64,000 nucleotides of DNA from Breviolum minutum Mf 1.05b.01 (GCA_000507305.1 DF239278.1:133479-197478); one strand, 5' to 3'; positions 1-12,750 are shown, numbered from the stretch's first letter. The notes: generated from the letters alone by a model not told the origin. A program made the numbers and translations.

Positions 1-1080
1 ATTTGGGCCAGATCCTGAGGGAAGGGCAGAGAACACTTGAAGAGAACACTTTGTGTTCAACAGGTCACGCAAAATATCACGAAATTACAGAAGAAATTAC
101 ATGCGGCAACGACAAGCACACAGTTGTGCTGTGCCATTATTTTGCTGTACATTGGTCAGGTCTTGATGGGGAGAGGATGTTATTGTTGATATTGCGTGAG
201 ATTTGCATCCCTGGAAGCGCTGAGGTAGCAGCGATTCCTTAGCTTCTGATGGAATGGTGATTTGTCCACGACACTACATGTGCCATGCTGAATCCAGAGA
301 ATGAAATTAAGATGAAATAAGACAAGTAAGCAATTTCCAACGGTTCACAATGTCATTCTGAATCAAATTGCTGAAACGTATTGCAGTGTCAACATGCTGA
401 GGTGCTTCAATTTAAGAACTGGAGAACATGTGGATGGTGATTTGACCATGAAGCAGAAGGCCGGAAGACAACAATTGTTGGCAAAAGATTTTAAGTAGGT
501 ATTGAGAGTGTTGCACATTTGTATGTTTTATAATGCGTTGAGTTTTTTATCCTACTTTTCTGAACGCGCTGATAAGATATTGACATGATTTAGCAGGTCT
601 ACCCAGTTCGGCTATCCCAAGACGGCCAACAAGTTGAGGCACATCTCACACATTCTCCAGGAATTATCAAGTAGTCTTGAAGTTTTTGCGGCTGTTTTGA
701 TCGGATGCCATCCTGTTTGTGTTCTGGTTCGCCAATTTTTGAAACTTGTCATGTTTTGCCACGTCACCTCAACATCTTCCCGTTTCCGCGTTTAACGTGG
801 CTGCCGTCTTTTGACAGGTGGAAGTCGAGCTGGAAGTTCTTCCAGTCGAATCAACCGTCCAAGTCACTTCGCGGGTTGAAGCGCAAAGATTGCCTCTATG
901 GCTGTGTGGTATTCCCAACAAGGTCAGTTTTGTATCATTTTGTCGATGATGCCATGGACACTTCAGGTCACTTTGAATTCAACTGTTTCCTACTCACCTC
1001 CTAACACTTGGACAGGTGTTTGCCACATTGCCGTTTGCATTGGGACACTTGGAAGCATCTAAAGATGTGGTAGGCAAAAC
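1..1080. other. No gene recognised
   Basis: Mixed-composition DNA with only short open frames on both strands. I saw no family similarity and no convincing exon bounded by AG|G and GT/GC/GA. It may hold intron or intergenic sequence of a gene that starts outside the window. Confidence 0.4.
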
Positions 1081-1199
1081 TTAATTTGCATCGAGAGTTA
1101 CAAAGATATTGTTTTTGCAATTTGATGAGGCCTTTGTTCCCTCATGATGGCGGCCAACATCATCTTTGACAAAACATTGAACAAATACCTGAGACTGAA

Positions 1200-1718
1200 C
1201 TTTTTCAAGTAGAAAAAATCGAGATATAAATGAATAATTATATTATCCAGGTCATAACAATAGATATTATCAAATGATAAAATATATTTGAAATCATTTA
1301 ATAAAAATAGTAAAATATTAAATACATTAATGATTATTTTTAGATATAGATTAAATAGAATCTTTAAGATATATTTATTATATATAATATAATATAATAT
1401 AATATGATATAATATGATATAATATAATATGATATACAATATATATATATTATATATATTTTTTATATTTAAATAAATATATTATATAAGAAATAAATAT
1501 TATACAAGGAAAAATAATAATGATAAATATAATATAAATTTTTAAAGATAATATATATTTTTTTGATAATTGTATTTGTTGTAGAATATGAATTATTAAT
1601 TATATGTATTATTTATTATATATTATGTTTTTGTTTTTTTTATTTGATATTTTTGTATTTTTATTTTTATATATTTTTGGTAATAATAAAAAAAAAAAAA
1701 AAAAAANACTATTTCTAC
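1200..1718. repeat. AT-rich low-complexity tract
   Basis: Almost only A and T, including an AATATGATAT-like period-10 stretch at about 1381-1440 and a run of A at 1687-1706 followed by one N at 1707. No coding signal. The N marks an uncertain homopolymer length in the assembly. Confidence 0.8.
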
Positions 1719-2065
1719 AGCAGGAACCTTATACACCAAAGGGGTTTTACACCATAGGCAATCTGCACCAAAGAGCCTTTACACCCAGAGACTCCTACAG
1801 CAAACGAATTGCACCAAACAGTTTTTACGCCGGGCAACTTTTACACCAGAAGACGTTTACACCTGAATTGTTTACATCTCAAAGTTTTTAACACCAAAAC
1901 CTTTCTTACCAGCCAACCTGTACAACAAAATATGTCTACATCAGAAGCCATTTGCGCCAAATATATAGTTTTCGATCTCAAAAGGCTTTTACACCCGAGG
2001 CACTTCACACCAAAGAGCTTTTACACCAAAGCCTTTCTACACTAAACAGTGTTTACACCAGTAAA
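1719..2065. repeat. Degenerate short tandem repeat (TTTACACCAAAG-like)
   Basis: About twenty imperfect copies of a 14-19 base unit built around TTTTACACCAAAG run head to tail. Unit length varies, so the array is diverged and not a clean minisatellite. The plus strand is open over much of it, giving a Thr-Pro/Tyr/Phe-rich peptide, but that is a by-product of the repeat; nothing else supports coding. Confidence 0.75.
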
Positions 2066-2109
2066 CCACGCAATGTACACGACAAAAAATTCCTGGACTG
2101 CAACGCATA

Positions 2110-3145
2110 AATACCCTCACCTACTAGAGGGTCTGGAATGGTTAGCCTAGGGATGCCCCAAAAAAGGTCTAAAATGGTCACTGATCATTCTAGACCTTCC
2201 CAACCTTAAACCATTCTAGACCTTCAGAACCTTCAAATATAGGCGGAGAGATAATTATTCTAGACCTTATTGGTTATTTTTCAATCATTTAAGGCCTTCA
2301 ACCATTCCAGATTTTTTTGTTGTGTCAAATAAAGCACTAAACCTTAGGTAGTTTGATTTTAGATCTTTGGTGGTTTCCAAATTCAGGAATTTTAAACAAC
2401 TTGGGTAAGCTTCAAGGTGTAACAAAAGGAAAAAATGGATCTTGATATAAACAACATATAATCTTTTTCCAAAATTCTTATCTTACATCTTGATGGTCCA
2501 CCCGTACCATGCCATACCCAGATCGACCATGATCTACCCAGTCCTTTCCCATCCCACCCAACCGTTTTCCCTACCCATTCACATCCGATACAACCATTTT
2601 GGAAAAATTTGGAAATACATATTTTCAATTCTAGACCCCTATGACTTATAGCAAATCAGAAGGTCTAACATGGTCTAATTTTACCAAAATTGAAGGTCTA
2701 ACATGGTTTAGTCAAACCCTTTCTATCAAAACCTTCTATATTGGGCCTATGGAATTCCATTTTAGACCAAATGGTCTTTGCAAGGGTGGGTGATAATGGG
2801 TGAGAGATTGATAAAGTATGTTGTCTAGACATGAATTTTTAAGCAACCAAAAGGATCCAAAGGTCTTAGCTGGTTCGCCAAAACCCTTTCTAGTAGAATC
2901 TTCAATGTTGGACCTACAGATTTTCATTCCAGACCACGATATCTATCCAAAAATGCACAGATAAATTGGATCAATTTTTTTTGCCACTGAAAGTCTAACA
3001 TGGTTTACCCAAACCCTCTTTATCAAAACTTTCTATATTGGGCCTATGAAATTCCATTCTAGACCAGAATATCTATGTAAAAGTGGATGATCGCCTGATA
3101 AAATTTCTTGTCATTTTGCAGCAATACAAAGGATCCAAAAGGTCT
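2110..3145. repeat. Diverged repeat family with AAGGTCTAACATGG / TCTAGACC motifs
   Basis: Short motifs recur throughout (TCTAGACC, AAGGTCT, ACATGGTTTA). Three clear longer units lie at about 2691-2790, 2857-2945 and 2988-3080; they share the order GGTCTAACATGG, CAAACCC, TATATTGGGCCTATG, ATTCCATTCTAGACC. The array is cut by the assembly gap that follows, probably because the repeat could not be assembled. No coding signal. Confidence 0.7.
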
Positions 3146-3875
3146 NNNNNNNNNNNNNNNNNNNNNNNNNNNNNNNNNNNNNNNNNNNNNNNNNNNNNNN
3201 NNNNNNNNNNNNNNNNNNNNNNNNNNNNNNNNNNNNNNNNNNNNNNNNNNNNNNNNNNNNNNNNNNNNNNNNNNNNNNNNNNNNNNNNNNNNNNNNNNNN
3301 NNNNNNNNNNNNNNNNNNNNNNNNNNNNNNNNNNNNNNNNNNNNNNNNNNNNNNNNNNNNNNNNNNNNNNNNNNNNNNNNNNNNNNNNNNNNNNNNNNNN
3401 NNNNNNNNNNNNNNNNNNNNNNNNNNNNNNNNNNNNNNNNNNNNNNNNNNNNNNNNNNNNNNNNNNNNNNNNNNNNNNNNNNNNNNNNNNNNNNNNNNNN
3501 NNNNNNNNNNNNNNNNNNNNNNNNNNNNNNNNNNNNNNNNNNNNNNNNNNNNNNNNNNNNNNNNNNNNNNNNNNNNNNNNNNNNNNNNNNNNNNNNNNNN
3601 NNNNNNNNNNNNNNNNNNNNNNNNNNNNNNNNNNNNNNNNNNNNNNNNNNNNNNNNNNNNNNNNNNNNNNNNNNNNNNNNNNNNNNNNNNNNNNNNNNNN
3701 NNNNNNNNNNNNNNNNNNNNNNNNNNNNNNNNNNNNNNNNNNNNNNNNNNNNNNNNNNNNNNNNNNNNNNNNNNNNNNNNNNNNNNNNNNNNNNNNNNNN
3801 NNNNNNNNNNNNNNNNNNNNNNNNNNNNNNNNNNNNNNNNNNNNNNNNNNNNNNNNNNNNNNNNNNNNNNNNNNN
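3146..3875. other. Assembly gap (730 N)
   Basis: A continuous run of N. Tandemly related repeat units abut it on the left and AT-rich low-complexity DNA on the right. Its true length is unknown. Any apparent open frame across it is an artefact. Confidence 1.
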
Positions 3876-4270
3876 ATTTAAAAAAAAAAAAATAATAATA
3901 ATAAAAAATAAATAAAATAAAAAAAATCAATATAAATATTTATTATATAATTTTAAATATACCTATATATATAATTTAAAAAATATTTTAATTAAAAAAC
4001 TAATTAACCAAAATTATTATTTGAAAATCTTATAAAAAAAATCCTAATATAAATCTTATATTCAAATTTTATATAATTTAAAATAATAATTAATAAATTA
4101 TCTTTTTTAATTAAATATATCAAAAATAATATAATAATAAATAATTAAATCTTTATTATATATATGAATTTATGTCTATTTTATTGTTATTTTCTAATTA
4201 TTTTTATATTTTAAAAATATAAGGAATTAAAATGAAAAATATAAATAGGAAATGGTTAATCATCCAAATA
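3876..4270. repeat. AT-rich low-complexity tract
   Basis: Nearly pure A/T sequence just after the gap, with poly-A runs and AATAAT motifs. No coding signal; composition returns to normal near 4270. Confidence 0.8.
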
Positions 4271-4977
4271 TTTGTTTGATATAGTACCCCAAGAAATCGA
4301 CCTTATATCTACCTTTTTATGTCGTTCGGTCTTTCTTCAGCTTCTCGCGGACATCAGCACTTGTAAATGTATCCATGTTGTACGCTCCTGCCAAAGGAAC
4401 CAAAATTCATTGCTCTGGCAAAACATGATCTACTGACAAATATTGACCAAACCTGTACTTTGTCATTGGAGAAACAACCAAGACATGCACAGCCTGTGCA
4501 CTCTACACCTAATCCGTCCCCTCCTGAGGATGAAGAAGCTTTGACACTGGTTCGTTGCCGCGAGACTTCCCTGAGAGGCAAAAGGGATCCATGTAGTTTT
4601 TGAACATGGATGAAGACATCGTCTCACTGATTTTGAGCTGTCCACCCAAAGCTCTGGAAGGGGTCGGTGCGTTGCCTGCTTACCAGAAACAGGCAACATA
4701 TCTTTGCTCTGGCTGAAGTCGTTTCAGCTTTGCCGGTTTTTCTGGATCTGATATGACCTTGCATCTTGCATTGTCTCTACTCTTGTAGAAATGGATGCTC
4801 ATCCAAAAGAAATCGGTCTTGCACAGAAATTCCTGCGCAGAACCAGCCTCTTTGCCTCGTGCTCTTCTGCGGACCTTCACTTGTTGGCTCTAGTTCATGA
4901 CAGGTTTTTATCTCCAAGCTTGTGCATGACTTGGCACATAGCCATTTCCTGGCACTGTCAGCCCCATGACTGAGGAC

Positions 4978-6549
4978 TCCGCTGTCTTTTCTCGGCTTCC
5001 AAGCGTTCCTTTTCTTCCTGTTCATCCAGCGCTCTGAGCGCATCCTGAAACTTCAGCGATTCAGACTGTTCCGTTGGATCATTTGCTGAGACTCTGACCA
5101 GTTGCTTTTGTGCTTCTGCCATGGTCTTTGCAATGGCTTCCTGTCCCAAAAAAACACAAATCTAGCAAATGAGGTTTCTATGGATTTGGAATATTCAAAC
5201 TGTGAAATCTCAAAAATGGAAGAAACAAATCGGTCTGTAAGATTCGACCCTATCGCATCTCTGCCAAGAGCCCCTGCCTCTGGATCCTGCAGGCGGCGTG
5301 TTGAGAATTCAGAAGTAGATTGCTGGATCTTCGAAACAACGCGTCGCCATAAATTGAGTATCCATTATGGAGTCGTTTTATGCATGTTCAGACTCTGTGC
5401 ATATTCGACAGTTTCATAATTCATACGAAGATAAAATAGAATACAAGGAAATTAAACGTAATAGAATGTGATACTGTAGTATGCTATGACATAATATGGC
5501 ATGTCATCGTGTGAAGTACTGAAATATAACGAGTACATAGGATATACTACATGACATAACGTATAACATCTAAAATATGATGTGTTTGTATATATCATAG
5601 TTGCATAATATATGATGCTATGTAGTATATAAGATACAGTATATAATACACGATGCACAATATATCCAATATGTAATGCATTTTACATAATTAGTATATA
5701 TATATATACATTACTGTATATTTATGAATTAATGTATATATATATATACGTATAGTACGTATAGTATATATATATATATATTATTGCAATCCGCAAATAT
5801 CCGTACGCAACATGTAACATATGAGTACTGGATAGTAGTGGACTGTAACGTCTCACCGTCTCACCATATTGCTTTTCTGTCTGTCCCGGATTTGCTCCGC
5901 ATCACGCAGCAATGCAGGTGCCAAAGGAGAGCTGCATTGCCTTCGATAAAACTCCTGTGGCGAATTTTTTTGCATTGGAGACTTTGGGAAAATGTTGAAA
6001 TGAATTTCCCTTTGTCCACAAATAGACTTCTGCACACCACCAGCAGGCTGACAATCTCTGTGAACTCAACATGTATCAAACGTTTTGTTTTTTTATGTTT
6101 TTTTGGGAGGCAAAGCAAGTTTAACCCGACGGGCAGTGTCAGTTGCCACTGCCTACTGGTCTACATGCAAAGGATGACTTGAAACAAAAAGGTAAATCCC
6201 ACGACGCCTCCTCTTCTTCACATGGAGTCACCTGAGAATCTTGCAAACAGTTCAAAACAAACGGAATGCAACATGATCGCCATGCCCTACTCCTGTAGTT
6301 TTGATGGATTTCAGCTGCTTGGATGGGTTTGATTTCGCAGCCATCACCCAACTTTCGAGGTTTGCTCATATTTGAGGCAATCCGTAACCCTCTGAGGGAA
6401 TGGCAAACTCTGACACCTGGCCCACTGCTCCAACATGTCCAAATAAGCTTTCAAGCATACAATCCCCGACAGTTTCATTGGGCTGGCTTCTTCGTGGAGG
6501 ACTTTCCCAAAACGGCCTCGTCAATGAGGGCGTTATCGCGCACACGCAC
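4978..6549 (-). CDS. Unrecognised gene with a charged coiled-coil segment (partial exon set)
   Basis: I do not recognise this protein. Two exons join in frame on the minus strand: 5865-5954 (30 codons, acceptor CCACAG|GAG, donor ATG|GTGAG) and about 4978-5140 (acceptor GACAG|GAAGCC). The second encodes a Glu/Lys/Gln/Ala-rich stretch rich in KQL, LRALDEQEEKERLEAEK-type heptads, so a coiled coil is likely. A third candidate exon, 6475-6549, lies upstream. Possible further exons between 4350 and 4960 could not be ordered, and neither start nor stop is fixed. The nearest upstream gene on the same strand ends at 6958. Confidence 0.45.
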
Positions 6550-6957
6550 CTGCCGGACCTGTCGCCCGTTTGATCCTCTCTGTGGATGTCAAGATTTGCG
6601 GCAAAAACTGATGGAAACATCAGCCTCCCGTGAGAGCTGCCAAATGAATTGTTTGTCAACCTCCGAACCTCAGGGATGTCCATTTTACAACGGAAAAAGC
6701 TGCGTAATCACAATGAAAATCATGAAAATCTGAGCTTAGCACTTGACACAGTGGTAGTGCCTACAACACCTTACGTCATTTAATCTCATGAACGCATGTG
6801 AGATCACATGACCTTTGAAGATGTTATTTGCTTGTAGAAAAATATAGGTACTGTAATACAAGTTCTGGATTTGTAAGGGCTCCACTCCCCAACAGTAAGG
6901 CAAGTCGCTGGACCTCAAAAATTGTTGATTCGGTGATTCGGTGATTCTTGTTGATTA

Positions 6958-8047
6958 TTAGAGAGTTTCAAAGTCTTCAAAGGCTCCTGCCCATTCATCT
7001 GTGTCTGTTTCCGCCTGCCAAAGTATGAAACATTATCAAACAACAATGGCAAGGGCTCAGTCAATACTCTTTTCCGTTTAAAATTGTAGTGAGAACTCCG
7101 CCTTCACCAGGATGGCTCTCATTGCTGCCTCATTCTTTTTGAGGTTGCTGTCCTGGGCTTGGACATCATTTCTTGGTATACTGATATTTCGATGGAGCTT
7201 ATACTCTCAAGGTTTCCGTTCCAGAGTCTATTAAGTTGCAGGGTTTAGAGGAAGCCTGCCAAAAACACTCTGACGGACTAGACTTCCGAAATCCCCTTCA
7301 TTCCACCCGGAGTGTGCGTCCTTTCGCATTGGGATCGACAGCAGGAAATTCATCTTGTCATCTTTGGACTTTGTCTGTCAAATGCGCAAACAGCACCACA
7401 ACACTTGCAACTCGTAGGCAAATCACTGGCAGTGTGCAATTAATAAACAAACTTTGCTGCACACGTCTGCACCACACAGCAATGTTTTGCTAAGAGTTGG
7501 CCTCCCAGCTATTGTAGGCATCTTGAACATCCTCAGGCAAAAGACTGATGTTGTTGATACTTTCTATATATATTTTTTGGTATGTATGAGCTACCCGACT
7601 TTCTCTGTGGAGCTTGGGAGTGGCTCCCGTTCAAGTTCCGGTTCCGGTTCTAAGCAACGACGGCCCATGCAGTCATCCCGTGCGCCGTTTGGGGAATAAT
7701 CCAAGTTCCAGGCCCATAAGTTGCGACTCCACAGTTCCGGTGAATTTGAACAATGGAATTCCTACTGATTCCTGGAGCCTGGAAAAATGAGGAACAAAAA
7801 TCCTGATCTGCTTGACAAAGGGTTTTCACAATTGTAAGGGCAATGGCTTGCCGAATGATATCCACAAACAGGATCAAACTTCACCAAGCAAAAATGTGAT
7901 GCATTTCTCTCACATCTAAACCAGCGGTCTTCCACTTTTTTCGGCTGCGACAAGCAGCGACACGCAGATGTAAAACTCAGTTTCGGCCGTCGTGGCGGCG
8001 GTCCGAATCCAGGCGCCCAGAAAGAATTCAAATGAGACAACCAAGCC
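6958..8047 (-). CDS. Unrecognised small gene, C-terminal exons
   Basis: Three minus-strand exons are well formed. 7922-8047 (42 codons, acceptor TTTTCAG|GGC, GT donor) encodes a hydrophobic stretch that could cross a membrane once. 7102-7152 (17 codons) and 6958-7014 (18 codons plus stop TAA) follow. The last intron starts GC after AAG and ends CAG; both sites carry AGGCGGA. The C-terminus is acidic, ending in GAFEDFETL. How 7922-8047 joins 7102-7152 is not resolved; 7230-7440 may hold another exon. Family unknown. It lies directly downstream of ccsA on the same strand. Confidence 0.45.
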
Positions 8048-8434
8048 CTGAAAAGCAACAAATCCAACAGTTCTTCAACACTCATCCAACACTCACAGAT
8101 TCACCATGTGAACAGCAGCAAGTCTAACGAATCGATGAACGGGCCAATGGGCACAGCGCTGAGCCTACATGCTAACGACGCTGCAAGCTGAAAAACTCCT
8201 TGGGAGCGCCAGGACATTGGTGTGGAGGACAAACCTCCAAGTTCACTACTAGCATCTTTTACTATCTTTTACTTACACATCATCCTGGCTATAGATATCC
8301 AAAATATCCGTAGATTTGTGAGAAAACAGGATGGTAATACCAAGGTCACAACCTCAAAACTTTCTGACACAACTTGATCTCCATCTACAAGATCTAACCG
8401 GGGGGTTGCTTGGAGTGTTTGCATCTCAGACCAT

Positions 8435-9474
8435 TCATTTCAGGAAAAATCCGTAGGAATGCAGACCGATGCCCATCAAGTTGACCTGAGTTTCCAGTCA
8501 ACCAAGTGCAATCTGGTTTACACTTGCGGGTATGCAAATGATGAGGTTTAGTACCAAGAAACTAAACATGTCATGACATGACAAATGTATCTAATTTAGG
8601 GATGCAGTACTCAGATACTCAGATGAACAGTACCTTTTTACATCACCACACTGCCTTCCTTGCGCTAGTGCCACCTCAAAACAAATAGGTCTTCATCGCT
8701 TTTCCCTGAGGGCACTGCACCAATGTAGCAAACCCAAACCACCTGAAGAATTCTTAGATTCTTGATTCACAATCGGAGCGCGGACCTAACCGCTTCAGCC
8801 CATTCATGCATCTCGTGGTGTAGATCCAAAAGGCTCGCACCAAGAAGCCGAATGCTCCGATCTTCGCGCTCTCCCTGGTGTCCCAACCAAGTTGCAGCCT
8901 TGGAAATGGCAGAGAGGGGAAGGATCTGCACAAGTGCTCAATTCAATTCTGATTTTTTGAAAAAAATATTGACATACTTCGAAACAAGTTGACTGTCAAC
9001 TTGAAAGTTTTCGTTTTCTCTCACACTCTTTGCAAAGGGCCTTGTGTGCAAGTATCCAGCATAGACCAACCAAGTGATCAAGGCCCAAGTCTCCTGTCAC
9101 GAGATCTTCAGCACATTGGATCACAAATCCATACAAATCCAAGATGTCGCTCTCCTTCGGATCCCAGCTCCAATAGTTGCCCCAGGCTTCGTTCGCCCAA
9201 ACAGCTCCAGAAACAATGCCAATGGTCCTTGTCGATATGATGTCTTTCGTCATTTCCATACCCAAGTGTGCTCACATATTAGGTTCAATGATTCAAAGAC
9301 ACAACTGGGATGTTACCCATTTGCGCAAAATTTGCTCTCAGATTTCTTTGCATTTCAAACATTTCAATCTGATTGAAACGTCAACTAGTCCAACTGAGGA
9401 TGTGTCAGGAAGCCGAATCCCAGCAACAGGGATCTGTATGCCAAATCATCCAAGGTGATGGCCAACTGATCGTC
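8435..9474 (-). CDS. ccsA: Cytochrome c biogenesis protein CcsA, C-terminal half, nuclear copy
   Basis: CcsA is a plastid membrane protein that works with Ccs1 to deliver haem to apocytochromes (f and c6). Six minus-strand exons join in one frame: 9407-9474, 9155-9227, 9029-9093, 8841-8874, 8719-8742 and 8435-8485 (stop TGA). They give the family core in order: a [12 protein letters not shown] segment, then [11 protein letters not shown], the haem-handling WWD motif [15 protein letters not shown], a TM region with the conserved [11 protein letters not shown], and the classic C-terminus [12 protein letters not shown]. Intron donors are GA, GA, GA, GT and GC; acceptors are all AG|G. The N-terminal half, which should include a plastid-targeting leader, must lie upstream and is unresolved (9.5-10.3 kb). 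Introns and the neighbouring genes show the copy is nuclear, not organellar. Confidence 0.92.
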
Positions 9475-10345
9475 CTGCACCATGTGGATAGGCTTTAGCA
9501 GCAACCTATTCTTTCGGCACAATGATCAATGAATGAATATCAATGAATGTCAATGAATATCAAAATCATCGATCATCATCAAGTCAGCTCCGATTCTCAT
9601 TTCGATAACACCAATGCTTCAACCGGGAACCAATGTACCTCAGACAAAACTGCTGCTGCGGAGGAGGATGAAAACTCGACAGTGACCTCAGCTTCTGAAT
9701 CTGTCTGTTGTTCATCCACGTTGGGCAAGTCTTGTTCAAAGGCTAAGGGAGCTAACATTGCTGGCAGTGGTCGCGGAGCTGGCTACCGCAACCTATCAAC
9801 AGCTAGAATCAGCTATGAATTCAGGACTAGCTCGGCGTCTTGGCAATGAGGCACGGCTTCACAAGGTGTACGATAACCCAATCGATACTAGGTGACTTGG
9901 TGGTTTGGAATTCCAGGGATGTCCGATGTAACCCAAACTACCGAGACTTTACCTTTGGCTGATACTGGCCAGTGTAGGTACATCAAAATGACATAGGACC
10001 CCCAAAATGACCCAACAGTATAATATACACTCCCTGAAACTAACATAGCACCTGAAAATGGAGCGTTGGAAGATGTGTTTCCTTCTGGGAAGGCCTATTT
10101 TCAGGTGAACCCAGGATCCGGAGCCATGACTGGCACCGTTGCACCTCCACATCTCGACCCTTCTCGCTGGCCGCAGTGTTGCCGGCATCAAGACCAGTGG
10201 TGCCCGTCATGGCCACCGCCTGGTGGATCCCAATCCCCTCGAAAGGATGAAGCTGAAGCAAAAAATCCTGAAATCCAAAGGACCAAAACACTTTTTTTGG
10301 AAAAGGCTTAAAGCTTTGTATGAGACTTAGAGGTCGTATGTCCAT
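9475..10345 (-). other. Region expected to hold the ccsA N-terminus; exons unresolved
   Basis: Two minus-strand stretches could be exons: about 9607-9775, encoding an acidic Ser/Glu-rich segment, and about 9949-10055, encoding a hydrophobic segment with VYYTVGSFWG. Neither matches a CcsA region I can name. A plus-strand basic frame at 10139-10330 is equally open. I cannot decide between them. Confidence 0.3.
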
Positions 10346-10356
10346 CCTTTCATTCG

Positions 10357-10379
10357 TTCGTTGTTGTTGTTGTTGTTGT

Positions 10380-10414
<35 letters not shown>
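10357..10414. repeat. Microsatellite (TTG)n then (ATG)n
   Basis: A perfect TTG triplet run passes directly into a perfect GAT/ATG triplet run. No coding evidence. Confidence 0.9.
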
Positions 10415-10417
<3 letters not shown>

Positions 10418-12750
10418 TTTGGATCAATCTTCTTTCAGCTAGCGGCCTGTCCAGCTGTAGCAACAGCAGGCTGAGGCCTCTGATGAACAAAGTCAAAGTG
10501 AAATTGTGTTCAGCTTCCCAAGAGTTTCAAATCTCATTGCCGTGACGGTTTATCTACACAAACGAGATAAAGGAATGAAGCAAATCTTATCAATCAAGAA
10601 TGTGCATTTTATTCTTGTAAGCTCAACCTTCTGTTTCACATTCCACCTAACTCTGGATACGTTTCTCAGAAAAGGACTGGAGGCCATTGGCCAGACCCTG
10701 GAGTGCTGGCTGCACAGCCTGTCGATCACAGAGGGGGCCCTCCATGGTTTTTTTTCCCGTGGACATTTTCCCGATTGCCTCACGGATGGCCGTGATAGGA
10801 CTTTCCTTGGGCTGACTCAGTGCCAAAACAGCCATACCTTAGTTTTTTCATCATCAAATCGCAGGTGGATAAAGAAACCTTCCCTGAGATCGTGGCAAAG
10901 CACCGATCCAAAGAGGAGTGTAGCATAAGAGCACATCACCACCTGAGTACACTTCAAAACTATGCGCTTCAGCTTTCCCAGCCTAAAAAAACGATATAAG
11001 AGTAAGTTTGTTTCGAGTTTGGAGTGTAGACCTATATGGAACTATGTTCAATGATCTACTTCTGCTTGCGGAAACAGTTTCAATGGCCTTTCACAGAATA
11101 TACATGTTTCATCATTTTTCATAATCTTCAGCTTCTTCACATGGGCTCACAACTACACAGCAACGGAAAACATCAGTTTCAGAGCGTGACAGAGACGTGC
11201 ATGACCAGCCAGTTAGACCTCAGAATTTTAGCATCACACCGCGATGAAACGCAATGAAACATATCGGGGAAGCTGTAAGAATCACTTGTCAGCTGTGTCC
11301 GGCTGTTAAGTGTCCAGGATTCCCATAGGGTTCTAGGGTTCCATGCTGTAGGGCTGGCACCAAAGCGCTAGCCTTCTGCAAAGCCTGTCGATTGGGCCAA
11401 CGAAGGAGATGTGGCAGAGATGATTCTGAAAAACTATTGAAAATGTCCTCTTTAAACTTTAATGATTGCATGCGTTCCTTTGAGGATGCTCTTGCCTTGG
11501 GCAAGGAGAACTGGGCAAAGGCAACAATGCCAAGAGCCACTGGGGATGCCCAAACAGCCTCAGTCGAGGTCGCAATCCAATTGCCAAGCCTTGAGGTTTG
11601 CAAACCCTACAAAGCTTGGAAAGAGCTTCCATCAAACAACGACTGCATCATGGTCAAATTAAGCTCTGGGTGCAAAGGAAAACCTTATCTCCAAAGAATC
11701 TGCTTGTCAAGTGGCTGCAATGTCGCTGGTGACTTTCTTGGCCTTGCAGGGTAAGCAGAACGCTGTTCTCAAGATAGACTAGCAAAAACATACTCCAATA
11801 ACAACGCTGATGAAGAATGACTCGAATGACCATATGCAGGCATGGAAAAACCCCAAGCCACTTTGCCTGAGCTCCACCAGCTTGGTTCTGTGCGTCAAAG
11901 TATTTGGCTTCATCGTTGCTGTTCTCTGTGGCCTTGAAAGCTGCAACTTTCATCGGTTTGCTTTGCAGGGTGGCCCGTTGTTGGCAATCCTAGGCATCTC
12001 TTTCAAAAAACTGTTGTGTTATCACTGATCCCTTCTCAGAGAAGTCCGATCAACACGGATCTCAGCTGTCTCCAACAACCTGTATCATTCCCATCCAAGC
12101 TTGTCACAGTAAAGTAGAGGGTGACTGCAGTGACTCCCCACCTGCAGAATGTGCATCCTCCATCAACCAATCACGGAGGCCGTTTTCTGAGATGCCAACG
12201 CCAGGAAGCTTAAGGACTCGTACATGTTGGAAAGTGGGAAATGGCCTCACGAAATAAAGCCCCCTAGGCGGAGTGCAAACAGCGACATGCTTTGTTTGAA
12301 GGTTTCTCAGCTTCACACCACTTTCGAGCCAGCGATTGCTCAACAGCACCTGGAGTGGATGCACTTCAGTCTCAATGACCTTCACTGTGGATTCTCATGG
12401 CAAGGTCTCATGCATGTCTCACGCGCGCAAGGTAGGGAAACAAGCAACATACCACACTACCAACAAAGCCTTGGCCTATGGGGGCGCCAACCACAAGTGT
12501 AGGTAATTATAAAGGAGGGTCCCCACAGTCTTTGCAGATTGCAGGCTGGGCTGTTGACAACAAGCGCCAAGTTTGCGAAGCACATAGCCTAAATCATCAA
12601 CACTTTGTTCAGAATGGTGTGCTGGAAAAAATGGAAACCCACCCGAAAACATATGAGCAATATGTGTTGCTGGTCGCAAAATCCACCCAAAAAATTGTGA
12701 ACATCCACCCCAAAAAAACTCAGCTCGAAGGTCATATCACCTGATTTCTG
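10415..12750 (-). other. Unrecognised minus-strand exon candidates
   Basis: Several minus-strand frames look protein-like: about 10660-10837 (acceptor CTAAG|GTATGG; a helical segment with KESPITAIREAIGKMSTGKK), about 11420-11600 (AVWASPVALGIVAFAQF, one possible membrane segment), about 11850-11953 (hydrophilic; FKATENSNDEAKYFDAQNQ), and about 12150-12385. I could not join them in frame or assign a family. They may be one or two genes. Confidence 0.3.

Noticed and set aside
3073..3930. Long open frames on both strands across the N run
   Set aside because: They exist only because N cannot make a stop codon.
8567..8580. Perfect palindrome CATGTCATGACATG as an operator or element end
   Set aside because: Short palindromes built on CATG recur in this AT-rich intronic DNA, and nothing links this one to a function.
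9949..10055. Hydrophobic frame taken as the missing CcsA N-terminal half
   Set aside because: It does not match the known order of CcsA N-terminal segments, and two frames are open, so the link is unproven.
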